In this document: positions 1-9,202 of the stretch, one piece after another
How positions within the stretch are numbered: position 1 is the first letter of the stretch
How the letters are laid out: every line of letters starts with the position of its first letter
Assembly: GCF_900148515.1 (NCBI RefSeq)
Contig: NZ_FRXN01000005.1
Span: forward strand, 131,186 to 195,185
Length of the DNA: 64,000 nucleotides
Direction of reading: 5' to 3'
DNA from: Algoriphagus zhangzhouensis
Lineage (GTDB): Bacteria > Bacteroidota > Bacteroidia > Cytophagales > Cyclobacteriaceae
The notes under the pieces: generated by a model
Databases searched by the model: none
What the model was told of the DNA's origin: nothing
The model's input: the letters and a program-made list of their open reading frames with translations, nothing else
Translations under genes and position numbers: made by a program

Positions 1-432
1 TGTAAAATCATCCCCCTCTAAAATAGGAGTCGGATGAGGATCGTCGATTGCTATTTTCCAAATTTCCACTTTGGGAAGAGTGGGTAGGTTTTGGGCATTG
101 ACTGTTGAGGAAGCATTTCCTCCTCCATGGTCTCCGCCTCTTACAAAAACCAACCAGTTTCCATCTGCTGTAAATTGCAGACTGCTGATTTCCTGTCCGT
201 CATCCTCATTGAATTGAGTCATTTTGACTGGTTTGAAATCTGGTCCTTTGGCGAGGTAAATATTTCGTTTTCCTTGCTCATTCATAGCCCAGGCAATCTT
301 TTTACCAGTGGGGGAGCTAGTTAGTTCTGAGGGGAAAGAGAATTTTCCCACTTCTGCCATGGTGAATCTTTGGGCAATGGAAGCCATGGAGAAGAATAGG
401 AGGAATAGGAGTAGGGAGCTGAGCTTTTTCAT
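1..432 (-). CDS. S9-type peptidase, N-terminal beta-propeller part (cut by window edge)
   Basis: The frame opens with ATG at 432 and stays open to base 1, giving about 144 residues of a longer protein. It begins with a signal peptide (Lys-Lys, a Leu/Phe-rich core, then an Ala-rich cleavage region). It continues with propeller-like segments such as SPTGKKIAWAMNE, NIYLAKG and LQFTADGNWLVFVRGGD, which resemble PD40/DPP-IV N-terminal blades of secreted S9 prolyl oligopeptidase or acylaminoacyl peptidases. The catalytic domain would lie outside the window. The start codon is 3 nt after the dacB stop, so it is probably co-transcribed with dacB. A TolB-like propeller without a peptidase domain cannot be excluded. 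Confidence 0.6.
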   Translation of the reverse strand, partial: MKKLSSLLLFLLFFSMASIAQRFTMAEVGKFSFPSELTSSPTGKKIAWAMNEQGKRNIYLAKGPDFKPVKMTQFNEDDGQEISSLQFTADGNWLVFVRGGDHGGGNASSTVNAQNLPTLPKVEIWKIAIDDPHPTPILEGDDFT

Positions 433-435
433 CAA

Positions 436-1743
436 TTAATAGCTGTCATGGATTTGATAAAGTGCCTGTTGTAATTCGGTTTTCAATTCGCTGGAAGGAA
501 TTGCATAATTGTTGAATATGCAGGAAAAGTGGAGGATTTTACCTGATTTGGTGATCAGATATCCGCTGAGAGCATTGGTCATGCTGAGAGTGCCTGTTTT
601 GGCATAGATATAGGGTTCTTGGCCTTCATCTGCTGGATACCAACTTCGGATTGTCCCAGATTCTCCGCCTGCTGGAAAGTATGCTTTGATTTTTTCCAAA
701 GGAACTTCGGCTCTGATCTTGCCCAATAGTGCAATGATGGATCGCGGCGTAAACATGTTTCTGGAGGATAATCCCGAACCATCATACCAAATAGGTTCAT
801 CAGGCAGGTCTTTTAACAAGTTTTCTTTAGCGTATGCGATCGCATCTCTAGTGCTGAGCTTATTGTTCAGTTGATCCGACACCAAAAGCATCAATTGCTC
901 TGCTAGGAAATTGTCAGAGATTTTCATCATTTGAGCATAAATGCTATCTGCAGGAGCAGTTTGGAGCTTTTTGGGATCCAATTCCAAATAACTGGAGTTT
1001 TTGATCAAGTTGATTTCTTTGCCACTTTCTTCAGAAAGAAACTGAGCGGTCAATTCTGCAGAAGTGATAAAAGGAATGTCTGTTTCAAACTCTTTTGTAT
1101 AAGCTTCGGTAGGGATTTGGAAAGTAAATTCGTTTTTGAGGTGATCTCTACGAAATCTATATCCATTCCAGTTTTCGGTAGCTTTTCCCTCCAGCTTCGA
1201 AATGAATTTATCCGGAATTACACTGAACTTACTTTCTCCATCTTCTTGCTTAAAGCGAACCACATTTCCATAAATCGGCATGGATGATCTTTCGGTTGCA
1301 TAGTAGGCATTGTACCAATCCCAGGACCAACCGGGGCCAAATGCATCCACTTGATCAAAGGTGTCGACCATAAATAGCTTCTTGTCGGATTTTTTCAGAA
1401 ACTCGATCACCACATCATTTTTTAAGTCAGGATGAAGTAGACTTGGGTCGCCTGTTCCCCAGAAAATCAATGAATCTCCTCTCTCTAGGTAGTTCAGACC
1501 GTTTACCAACTCGTCGCCCAAAACGGTATAGGATGTGTAAAAAGTGAAAAGTTTGGTATTGGAAGCAGGGATGAAATATTTGTCCGAATTGATATCGACC
1601 AAAACTTTGTCTTTATCTGGATCCAAAAGCATAAAACCCAAATGTCCCTTATCAAAAACATCGGATTTGGTGAAGCTTTTATTAATTTTTTGAACGGTAC
1701 AGGAACTAGCCAAAACCGCGAGGGCGAGTAAAAGTCTTTTCAT
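436..1743 (-). CDS. dacB: D-alanyl-D-alanine carboxypeptidase/endopeptidase, PBP4 (S13) family lipoprotein
   Basis: A 435-residue protein starting at ATG 1743; the frame runs further upstream, but only this start gives a clean lipoprotein signal (LASSC, Cys15). It carries all three penicillin-binding motifs: SNTK at residues 61-64 (nucleophile Ser61), SDN at 276-278 and KTG at 382-384, with the long insert between the first two that is typical of PBP4/DacB. Such enzymes trim or cleave peptide cross-links of peptidoglycan in the periplasm. It lies between a SusC/SusD pair and an S9 peptidase on the same strand. Its ATG is only about 17 nt beyond a terminator hairpin, so expression may depend on read-through. 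The family call is secure; the in vivo substrate is inferred. Confidence 0.88.
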   Translation of the reverse strand: MKRLLLALAVLASSCTVQKINKSFTKSDVFDKGHLGFMLLDPDKDKVLVDINSDKYFIPASNTKLFTFYTSYTVLGDELVNGLNYLERGDSLIFWGTGDPSLLHPDLKNDVVIEFLKKSDKKLFMVDTFDQVDAFGPGWSWDWYNAYYATERSSMPIYGNVVRFKQEDGESKFSVIPDKFISKLEGKATENWNGYRFRRDHLKNEFTFQIPTEAYTKEFETDIPFITSAELTAQFLSEESGKEINLIKNSSYLELDPKKLQTAPADSIYAQMMKISDNFLAEQLMLLVSDQLNNKLSTRDAIAYAKENLLKDLPDEPIWYDGSGLSSRNMFTPRSIIALLGKIRAEVPLEKIKAYFPAGGESGTIRSWYPADEGQEPYIYAKTGTLSMTNALSGYLITKSGKILHFSCIFNNYAIPSSELKTELQQALYQIHDSY

Positions 1744-1754
1744 ACTGTTAAAAT

Positions 1755-1786
1755 AAAAAAGTCTCCTGCATTTGCGCAGGAGACTT
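1755..1786 (-). terminator. Intrinsic terminator after susD
   Basis: An 11-bp perfect stem (1759-1769 with 1776-1786, loop ttgcg-like) is followed on the minus strand by a run of six T (1755-1760). It sits between the SusD stop at 1803 and the dacB start at 1743. Confidence 0.8.
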
Positions 1787-1802
1787 ATATGATTGTTGAA
1801 AT

Positions 1803-3215
1803 TTATTGGTCCCACCAGATTCTATCCAGAAGGGTAACAGAAGGAACATTGCTTCCATTTCTGCTGACTTCACTGTCTGGGTATGCCAATCTTCTGATGA
1901 ATTGATTGTTCAAGTCAGGATTCAAATTCGCAGGTAAGTCCATGCCTTTGTATCCATAGTCAAATCTTCTTGCATCATTCCAGGTTTCTGGGTGTAAGAA
2001 AAGAGCAATCCATTTCTCTTTCATGATTTCTTCAAGTGTCAAAGATCCAGCGCCGACACTAACACTTGGTTCGGTTAGATAGGCAGTCTTATCTTCATCA
2101 GATACTCCCAACATATCCATGTGAGCCTCTATCCCAGCTAAATAAGCTGCATAAGCTCTGTCTTTATCGGTATCCAAAGCGGCTTCAGCTTCGATAAACT
2201 TCAATTCCGCATATGTTGCAATCATCAATGGGGAAAGTGTAGAAGTGTAATATTGACCAGGAATCAATGTAGAACGAGCTCCTTGCTCTGGGGCATCTCC
2301 ACGACCAGCACCATTGACAGTTCCAATGAATTCACCATCATCAGTTGTACCTATCATCAAAGGTAACCTAGGGTCGACTGTCGGGTAGGTTGTGCCATCC
2401 AAGGCCTGAACAAACTGTTCAGATATCCATCCTCCCAAAAGCAAATTCTCATTGTTGATTGCCACTTGAGCCCAAGGGTTAAATCTCTGCTCAAAGAAAA
2501 TGACTTTTGCATCATCGTCATTGGAAGCGAAACCGGCATCTACAGCAGATAAAACCTCCGCAGCGCTATAGCCTGAAGATCCTTTTGTATGGAGTAAGAA
2601 TCTTGCCTTTAATGCATTTCCGAATTTGATCCAGGCATCTACATCACCTCCATAGATGAAATCATCCGCTCCCATAGAAATGGCAGTGCTTCCCTGAAGG
2701 TTTGCAATTCCTTCATCTAGCATTGTTAGGATGCGAGAATAAAGTTCTTCATCATTGTCATATGCAGGCGTAACAGTCTCGAAGTTGAAACTTTGAGAGA
2801 ATGGAACATCTCCAAAAAAGTCTACAGTCATTCCTAAGTTTAGCGCCATTAAGATTTGAGCTGAGCCTTTATAATGACTTGCATCTTGTTCTTCGCTTTT
2901 CTTGATAATCACATCCAAGTCGGTCATGACATTGTAAAGGCTGAACCAAGTGCTGCTAAAGTTTAGCGGATCCATCGTGTCTGATGAACTACTTGGATTT
3001 GGTGAAGCCAAGTATTGGACATAGTTGCTGATGGCACTTCCTCCTCTATAAACGTTCAGGGAGGTTTCGTAGGTGCTATTGGTTAGCAATCCGGTAATCG
3101 GAGCATCCTCTGGATTGTTAGGGTTTTCATTGACATCCAAAAAAGAGTCACATGCGGAAGTCATCAGGATGACTGAAGCTCCCATTATTGCCGTTAATTT
3201 ATTTCTATATTTCAT
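1803..3215 (-). CDS. SusD/RagB-family nutrient-binding outer-membrane lipoprotein
   Basis: A 470-residue protein with a lipoprotein signal (MTSAC, Cys22) and the family's typical N-terminus just after the cysteine (DSFLDVNENPNNP). It has TPR-like helical segments and a C-terminal 'EKWIALFLHPETWNDARR' block that is diagnostic of SusD-like proteins, most like the SusD-like_2 branch. It would sit on the cell surface as the lid of the SusC transporter encoded 19 nt upstream. No glycoside hydrolase, sulfatase or lyase is adjacent; the neighbours downstream are a D,D-carboxypeptidase and an S9 peptidase, so a peptide-like substrate is possible but only inferred. Confidence 0.9.
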   Translation of the reverse strand: MKYRNKLTAIMGASVILMTSACDSFLDVNENPNNPEDAPITGLLTNSTYETSLNVYRGGSAISNYVQYLASPNPSSSSDTMDPLNFSSTWFSLYNVMTDLDVIIKKSEEQDASHYKGSAQILMALNLGMTVDFFGDVPFSQSFNFETVTPAYDNDEELYSRILTMLDEGIANLQGSTAISMGADDFIYGGDVDAWIKFGNALKARFLLHTKGSSGYSAAEVLSAVDAGFASNDDDAKVIFFEQRFNPWAQVAINNENLLLGGWISEQFVQALDGTTYPTVDPRLPLMIGTTDDGEFIGTVNGAGRGDAPEQGARSTLIPGQYYTSTLSPLMIATYAELKFIEAEAALDTDKDRAYAAYLAGIEAHMDMLGVSDEDKTAYLTEPSVSVGAGSLTLEEIMKEKWIALFLHPETWNDARRFDYGYKGMDLPANLNPDLNNQFIRRLAYPDSEVSRNGSNVPSVTLLDRIWWDQ

Positions 3216-3234
3216 AGTTTTCGTGCTTTAAGGT

Positions 3235-6200
3235 TTACAGTCCCAAGTTCAAAGTGAAGAATACGCTTTGTACGCCTGGGAAGCCCAGACCGGTAAATCC
3301 TACTGCATTTCCACCAGCACCGGCAGAGAATGATTCAGGATCAAATCCATCCCAAGGAGTGTAAAGGATGATATTGTTGGCAGCAACAGAAAGTCTTGCA
3401 GTACGGAATGGAGTTCTTTCCAAAACATTAGGCTGAAGGCTGTATGCCAAGGTTACATTTCTCAACTTGATGTAGCTCGCGTCTTTTACAAAGTTTTCAG
3501 AAGCACCTCTGTAATAGTTTCTCCAATATCCAGCTCCATAATCTACACCATCAGGTCCTTCACCTTGACCTAGCCAAACTTCTTTAGTGTTTTCAGAACC
3601 ATCCGCTAAAAGACCCGGGAAAACCACAATGTCGTTTCTTCTCTCAGAATCTTTTTGCTTTCCGAAGGCAGCTAAGAAGTTTCCAAACTGATCGTATTGC
3701 TGCAAACCAGCTCTGAAATCAACTAGGAATGAAAATTCAAATCCTTTGTATGAGAACTCATTTCTCAATCCTCCAAAGAATTTTGGAACAGCATTTCCCA
3801 GGATCAATTGACTGCCAGTTCTAACAGGAAATCCATTTGATCCGATAAGGACAGGTAGATCACGGTCCAATTCAGTAGCGCCCTCAGCAGCTCCAGGTCT
3901 TATATAGCTGGATCCGTAGATGTTTCCATATGCCTCACCTTCTTTTAAAATCATTGTAACAGTAGCTCCTGCGTAACCATACTGAGAACCGACTACTATT
4001 TGATCGATGCCTTCACGGATCGCTTTGATTTCATTTTTGTTAGTGGTCAAGTTAGCTGTCACATCCCAACGGAAATCTCCACTTTCTACTGGAGTACCAC
4101 CTAATACAATCTCCCAACCTCTGTTTTCAATCTCACCTGCATTGGTGATATAGGATGAAAATCCTGTTGCATCAGAAATCGGAACTGGGATAATTTGATC
4201 CACAGCATTGGACTTATAATATGTCACATCCAAATTCGCTTTGTTGTTGAAGAAAGCTAGTTGTGTACCGAATTCAATTGAAGTTGTCAATTCAGGCTTC
4301 AATTCTGGGTCTCCAAAAGTTGAGTTTCTTGAGAAACCCACTTGTCCATTCAGAGGGAAAACGCTTGGGGAAACGAAAGTAGCTCCCAAAATGTGCGGAT
4401 TGGTATCTTTGCCTACTTGTGCCCATGAAGCTCTTAACTTACCAAATGTCACCCATGAAGGAAGGTCGAAGTTTTCACTAAATACATAGCCCAAGTTTAC
4501 AGAAGGGTAGAAAAATGAGTTGTTGGACTTAGGAAGGGTGGAGGAGATGTCATTTCTTCCAGTGACATTCAAAAACAGGAAGTTTTTGTAATCAACCATC
4601 AAATCTCCATAGAAACCAACTAGTCTTCTGATGCTTTTACCTTGACTTGCAAAAACTTGGGTGGTGTTATTTACATTATAAAACCCAGGAATTACAAAGT
4701 TGCTTCCTGAAAGGGAAACTCTGTCATATTTTCTTTCAAACACATCATTACCAAGTCTTAGGCTTGTATTCCAATCATCATTCCATTGCTTTTTTAAAGA
4801 CACATAGAAGTTGGAAGTTAGGTCTCGGGAAACAATTCTAGTTTCTTCAATATAACCAGTGGAGCTAAGGGCAACCTCACCGTCTATACCTTTCGGGCCA
4901 GGAGTGATTTCTTCTCTTGAATCAGTGTAGTTGTCTATACCAACTCTGTAGGACAATGTCATCCAATCGGTAGGACTGTAATTGAAATTCATGTTTCCAA
5001 TCACACGGTTGACATCATCTTTGTAGGTAGCGAATCGTGCATCGTAAATCGGGTTTGTGTTACCGTAAGTCTTCATAGTACCATCTGGATTGATATAGTC
5101 TCTTACATCAGTGGTTTCAGACCAGTACATCATTCTTTCTAAGAATCTATCATGAGGAACACGATTACCACCTGAGTTGGTGTAGTTCATTGATCCAGAG
5201 AAATTGAATTTCTCACTGACTTTGACAGTCCCGGAAAATTTAGCACTTGTTCTATCCCAAGTAGAGAAAGGGATAATTCCCTTTTGATCTAATCTACCCA
5301 ATGAAGCATAAAAGGTAGCGGATTCGTTACCTCCTGATACACTTAGTGAGTTATCAACCTGGAGTCCTGTATCAAAAGCTCTATTCCAGTTGTCCTGGTA
5401 GACGTAGTTCGGATCGTTTTCATCAGCAATATTTGCTCCCCAAGACGGCCAAAAGCTAGAGTCATCTCTTGAGCCACTAAAACCTTGTCCATATTTGTCT
5501 TGCAGTTCAGGCAATTTTACCAAATTGTCCAAGCCAACTGAAGAGTTGAAATTCACTCTGACCTGGCCAGCTTTTCCTTTTTTAGTGGTGATAATTACAG
5601 CGCCGTTTGCTGCTCGTACTCCGTAAAGTGCAGTGGCTGCAGCACCTTTTAAGACAGACATTGACTCGATATCATTTGGATTGATATCTGCAATTCTGTT
5701 TGACATCCCTCTAGGTGTTCCTGATGCTTCGACTGTTGAATTGTCAACCGGTACACCATCTACAACAAATAGTGGCTGGTTGTCAGCAGATGGATCCAGA
5801 GAGTTAATCCCTCTGATAATGATTCTTGCAGATTGACCAGGGGCACCGCCAGAATTGGTCACCTGAACACCCGCAACTTGTCCTTGCAATGCATTGACGA
5901 CGTTAGGCTGGCGCGTTTTGGTGATTTCGTTTGCATCAATGCTTTGAGCAGCATATCCCAAAGCCTTTTTCTCCTGGGAAATACCAAAGGCTGTAACAAT
6001 GAATTCATCCAACTCGGATTCCTCGACACTCATCGTTACGTTCAATTGGCTTGAAGACCCAACTGTAACTTCTTTGGTTTGATACCCAATGAAGGAAAAA
6101 ACCAAGACCGATTCCGATCCCGGTACTGAAATGGAATAATTCCCGTCAATGTCAGATACGGAACCCGTAGATGTTCCTTTGACGAGAATACTTACTCCGG

Positions 6201-6321
6201 GTAAGGCAGAGCCATCCTCGGATGCGGTGACTTTTCCAGAAATGGTTTGTTGGGCAAATAATGGGACACTTGCCAAAAAACCAACCAAGAAAAGCATCGC
6301 TGATTTGTAGCAGTTTTTCAT
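3235..6321 (-). CDS. SusC/RagA-family TonB-linked outer-membrane transporter
   Basis: A 1028-residue protein with a signal peptide ending around residue 23 (VPLFAQQ). An N-terminal carboxypeptidase-regulatory-like (CNA-B type) domain follows at about 25-105 (GKVTASEDGSALPGVSILVKG). The TonB plug comes next at about 115-245 (VVNALQGQVAGVQV, GAPGQSARIIIRG, LFVVDGVPVDN, and the SMSVLKGAAATALYG segment), then the 22-strand barrel. Length and domain order are normal for the family. It imports an unknown oligomer using TonB/ExbBD energy, together with the SusD encoded just downstream. No SusR, ECF sigma or anti-sigma gene lies next to it, so regulation is not visible here. Confidence 0.93.
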   Translation of the reverse strand: MKNCYKSAMLFLVGFLASVPLFAQQTISGKVTASEDGSALPGVSILVKGTSTGSVSDIDGNYSISVPGSESVLVFSFIGYQTKEVTVGSSSQLNVTMSVEESELDEFIVTAFGISQEKKALGYAAQSIDANEITKTRQPNVVNALQGQVAGVQVTNSGGAPGQSARIIIRGINSLDPSADNQPLFVVDGVPVDNSTVEASGTPRGMSNRIADINPNDIESMSVLKGAAATALYGVRAANGAVIITTKKGKAGQVRVNFNSSVGLDNLVKLPELQDKYGQGFSGSRDDSSFWPSWGANIADENDPNYVYQDNWNRAFDTGLQVDNSLSVSGGNESATFYASLGRLDQKGIIPFSTWDRTSAKFSGTVKVSEKFNFSGSMNYTNSGGNRVPHDRFLERMMYWSETTDVRDYINPDGTMKTYGNTNPIYDARFATYKDDVNRVIGNMNFNYSPTDWMTLSYRVGIDNYTDSREEITPGPKGIDGEVALSSTGYIEETRIVSRDLTSNFYVSLKKQWNDDWNTSLRLGNDVFERKYDRVSLSGSNFVIPGFYNVNNTTQVFASQGKSIRRLVGFYGDLMVDYKNFLFLNVTGRNDISSTLPKSNNSFFYPSVNLGYVFSENFDLPSWVTFGKLRASWAQVGKDTNPHILGATFVSPSVFPLNGQVGFSRNSTFGDPELKPELTTSIEFGTQLAFFNNKANLDVTYYKSNAVDQIIPVPISDATGFSSYITNAGEIENRGWEIVLGGTPVESGDFRWDVTANLTTNKNEIKAIREGIDQIVVGSQYGYAGATVTMILKEGEAYGNIYGSSYIRPGAAEGATELDRDLPVLIGSNGFPVRTGSQLILGNAVPKFFGGLRNEFSYKGFEFSFLVDFRAGLQQYDQFGNFLAAFGKQKDSERRNDIVVFPGLLADGSENTKEVWLGQGEGPDGVDYGAGYWRNYYRGASENFVKDASYIKLRNVTLAYSLQPNVLERTPFRTARLSVAANNIILYTPWDGFDPESFSAGAGGNAVGFTGLGFPGVQSVFFTLNLGL

Positions 6322-6689
6322 GTGAATTGAGTTTATAAATTTTATAATTGGTTTATCAATCTGGTTTGCATGTTTTTACAGTTTTTGAAATGAAAAATTC
6401 AATCCCAAAAAACAAATACAGCATAAAGTTGCTAGCTAAATTGCTGAATCTTAATGATTGGTTACTAGCTCGTTTGGTCAAAAAAAAGCCTGAAAGCTTT
6501 CATTTTTGAAGGTTTTAAGTCCTTCTTAATTTGATTGATTGCTCAATTTAAAAAGTTTGATCACCTAAAATCAAATTTTGAGTTAATTTTTTGATAGATG
6601 GGAATAAATTTTTCACATGTCAAAGGAATATTCTTTTTTGCAGGTTTATGCAATTTAAGTATGAATCATGTTGCAATAAGCTGATAATT
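6322..6689. other. Intergenic region upstream of susC
   Basis: About 370 bases of AT-rich DNA between the susC start and the terminator that follows hppA. It must hold the susC promoter, but I found no convincing TTTG-N20-TAnnTTTG pair on the minus strand; the nearest -7-like match (6413-6420) has a mismatch and no -33 partner. A 12-bp palindrome (tgaaagctttca, 6491-6502) has no obvious role. No small gene is apparent. Confidence 0.5.
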
Positions 6690-6727
6690 CATATAAAAAA
6701 ATAAAGGCTACCTAATTGGTAGCCTTT
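6690..6727 (-). terminator. Intrinsic terminator after hppA
   Basis: A perfect 10-bp stem (6703-6712 with 6718-6727, loop taatt) is followed on the minus strand by a T-rich tract (6690-6702). It lies 22 nt beyond the hppA stop. Confidence 0.85.
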
Positions 6728-6748
6728 GAAGTTGGGTTTATGTAATTG

Positions 6749-8959
6749 TTACTTGAAAATCTTTTTGGTCTCGGTCACTATTTTTTTACCGTTTTCATAT
6801 TTGATCTCTTTCTTGACTTCAACCCGTTCTGCCATTTCATGTCCTCCATGAACTCCTTCACTAATATGCGGTGCAATAATCAAGGCTACGATTGACATCA
6901 ATTTGATGAGGATGTTCATGGAAGGGCCAGAAGTATCTTTAAATGGATCCCCAACGGTGTCTCCAGTAACTGAAGCTTTATGAGGTTCAGATTTTTTGAA
7001 ATAGGTCTCTCCATCGATTTCTACACCTTTTTCAAATGATTTTTTAGCATTATCCCAAGCTCCTCCTGCATTGGATTGGAACATGCCCATCAAAACACCT
7101 GATACAGTTACGCCGGCCAATAAGCCACCCAATACCTCAGGTCCGAAAGCGAAACCAACAATGATTGGAGTGATCAAAGCAATAGCTCCAGGAGCAATCA
7201 TTTCACGAATAGAAGCTTTGGTTGAAATCTCCACACACTTATCATATTCTGGCTTGGACTTATATTCCATGATGCCAGGTATCTCCTTGAATTGACGACG
7301 AACTTCATTTACCATATCCATGGCAGCTCTACCAACAGCTGCAATAGCCAAGGAAGAGAAGATAAATGGAATCATACCACCAACAAACAAACCTGCCAAA
7401 ACAGGGGCTTTATAAATATCGATAGCATCAATGCCAGCAATTCCTACGAATGCCGCAAATAGTGCCAAAGAAGTCAAAGCAGCAGAAGCAATAGCAAATC
7501 CTTTTCCAGTGGCAGCTGTGGTGTTTCCTACTGCATCCAAAATATCTGTTCGGCCTCGTACTTCTTCTGGAAGTTGGCTCATTTCGGCAATACCACCGGC
7601 ATTATCAGCGATTGGTCCAAAGGCATCAATCGCCAACTGCATAGCGGTGGTTGCCATCATTCCTGCAGCAGCAATCGCTACACCATAAAGTCCTGCAAAT
7701 TCATAGGCCCCATATATCCCAGCAGCCAAAACTAAAGTTGGTAAAACGGTAGATTCCATACCTACTGATAATCCACCGATGATATTTGTGGCGTGACCAG
7801 TAGCTGATTGTTTTACAATAGAAGAAACAGGTCTTTTACCCATTGCAGTATAGTACTCGGTGATGATAGACATCAAAGTTCCTACTACAAGTCCCAAAAT
7901 GATAGCATAGAATACATCCATGTTGGTGAATTCATATCCTCTGATTTCTAGATTTTCAGGAAGCATATGTCTTACTATAAAAAATGAAGCAATACCGGTG
8001 AAAACAATTGAGGACCAGTTGCCCATATTCAATGCTTTCTGAACGTCTCCTTTTTCATCTTTTACTGAGACAAAGGCCATTCCCATGATAGAGAATACGA
8101 TTCCTAAACCAGCCAAAACCATCGGCAATAGGATAGGGGCAATGCCTCCAAAATTATCAGCAGAGACTATTTCTCTTCCCAAAACCATTGTGGCAAGGAT
8201 GGTCGCAACATAAGAACCAAATAAATCTGCGCCCATTCCAGCCACGTCTCCAACATTATCCCCTACGTTATCTGCAATGGTTGCAGGGTTTCTAACGTCA
8301 TCCTCAGGGATTCCTGCTTCTACTTTTCCTACCAAATCAGCACCTACGTCAGCTGCTTTTGTATAAATACCTCCACCAACTCTAGCGAAAAGGGCAATGG
8401 ACTCTGCACCCAATGAAAAACCTGCTAGAACTTCTAGAGCCTTCTCCATTTCCATTCCGTTCACACCAGCTCCAGCACTTACCACAAACATTTGGTAGAA
8501 AACAATAAACAAAGAACCTAATCCCAAAACAGCTAAACCCGCTACTCCAAGGCCCATCACGGAACCACCGGTAAATGAAACTTTCAAAGCTTGCTTAAGA
8601 CTTGTTCTGGCGGCTTGTGTAGTTCTTACATTGGCCTTTGTGGCGATGTTCATACCGATGTAGCCAGCAAAAGCAGAGAATACTGCACCTATAAGAAATG
8701 AACCTGCGATGATTGGGCTAGAGGTTTCCACGGTGGTTCCTGACCAGGCTAAAAGAATCCCAGCTATGATGGCAAAATAGATTAATACTTTCCATTCAGC
8801 CTTGAGGAAAGCCATTGCTCCATCGGCAATATAACCTGCCAATTCCATCATGTTTTTGTCGCCTGTGTCTTGCTTGCTGACCCAGGCGGATTTGATCGCC
8901 ATCACGATCAGTCCTAGTATGCCTAATGCAGGGACTAGATATATCACCGCTTGTTCCAT
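6749..8959 (-). CDS. hppA: Membrane-bound ion-pumping pyrophosphatase (K+-dependent type)
   Basis: A 736-residue, roughly 16-helix membrane protein that couples pyrophosphate hydrolysis to H+ and/or Na+ export. The substrate-site signatures are present: [20 protein letters not shown] at about 195-214, [19 protein letters not shown] at about 220-238 and [15 protein letters not shown] at about 446-460. The GNTTAATG motif (478-485) has Ala and Gly where K+-independent enzymes have Lys and Thr, placing it in the K+-dependent class. Na+ versus H+ specificity cannot be told by eye. After the last helix there is a charged tail of about 30 residues rich in Lys/Glu. It is a single-gene unit with its own terminator. 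A perfect -7-like box (TATATTTG, minus strand 9002-9009) lies 43 nt upstream, but without a well-spaced -33 element. Confidence 0.95.
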   Translation of the reverse strand: MEQAVIYLVPALGILGLIVMAIKSAWVSKQDTGDKNMMELAGYIADGAMAFLKAEWKVLIYFAIIAGILLAWSGTTVETSSPIIAGSFLIGAVFSAFAGYIGMNIATKANVRTTQAARTSLKQALKVSFTGGSVMGLGVAGLAVLGLGSLFIVFYQMFVVSAGAGVNGMEMEKALEVLAGFSLGAESIALFARVGGGIYTKAADVGADLVGKVEAGIPEDDVRNPATIADNVGDNVGDVAGMGADLFGSYVATILATMVLGREIVSADNFGGIAPILLPMVLAGLGIVFSIMGMAFVSVKDEKGDVQKALNMGNWSSIVFTGIASFFIVRHMLPENLEIRGYEFTNMDVFYAIILGLVVGTLMSIITEYYTAMGKRPVSSIVKQSATGHATNIIGGLSVGMESTVLPTLVLAAGIYGAYEFAGLYGVAIAAAGMMATTAMQLAIDAFGPIADNAGGIAEMSQLPEEVRGRTDILDAVGNTTAATGKGFAIASAALTSLALFAAFVGIAGIDAIDIYKAPVLAGLFVGGMIPFIFSSLAIAAVGRAAMDMVNEVRRQFKEIPGIMEYKSKPEYDKCVEISTKASIREMIAPGAIALITPIIVGFAFGPEVLGGLLAGVTVSGVLMGMFQSNAGGAWDNAKKSFEKGVEIDGETYFKKSEPHKASVTGDTVGDPFKDTSGPSMNILIKLMSIVALIIAPHISEGVHGGHEMAERVEVKKEIKYENGKKIVTETKKIFK

Positions 8960-9202
8960 AAAATTAGATTACTCAGTTGTTTTGGTTAATTATTAATTGA
9001 GCAAATATATAATTTCTAAGAAACCTGCCAACTCCAAATAAACAATAGGTTTTTATGTGATAACCTGATATTTATTGCGATTAAAATAATGATAGGCTTA
9101 TTTTATTAATTATTTGGCAGTGATTGAGTGGGTTTGATGCGTATTCGTTTAAGTGTCTAGGAATTATCTATTTATAAAAATATAAGAAATAGATGATAAG
9201 GA

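Noticed and set aside
127..324. A 65-codon plus-strand frame
   Set aside because: It is antisense to the well-supported S9-type peptidase frame that extends to the window edge.
9002..9009. TATATTTG upstream of hppA as a full promoter
   Set aside because: The -7 box is exact, but the nearest TTTG lies 25 nt away instead of 19-21, so a full promoter call is not supported.
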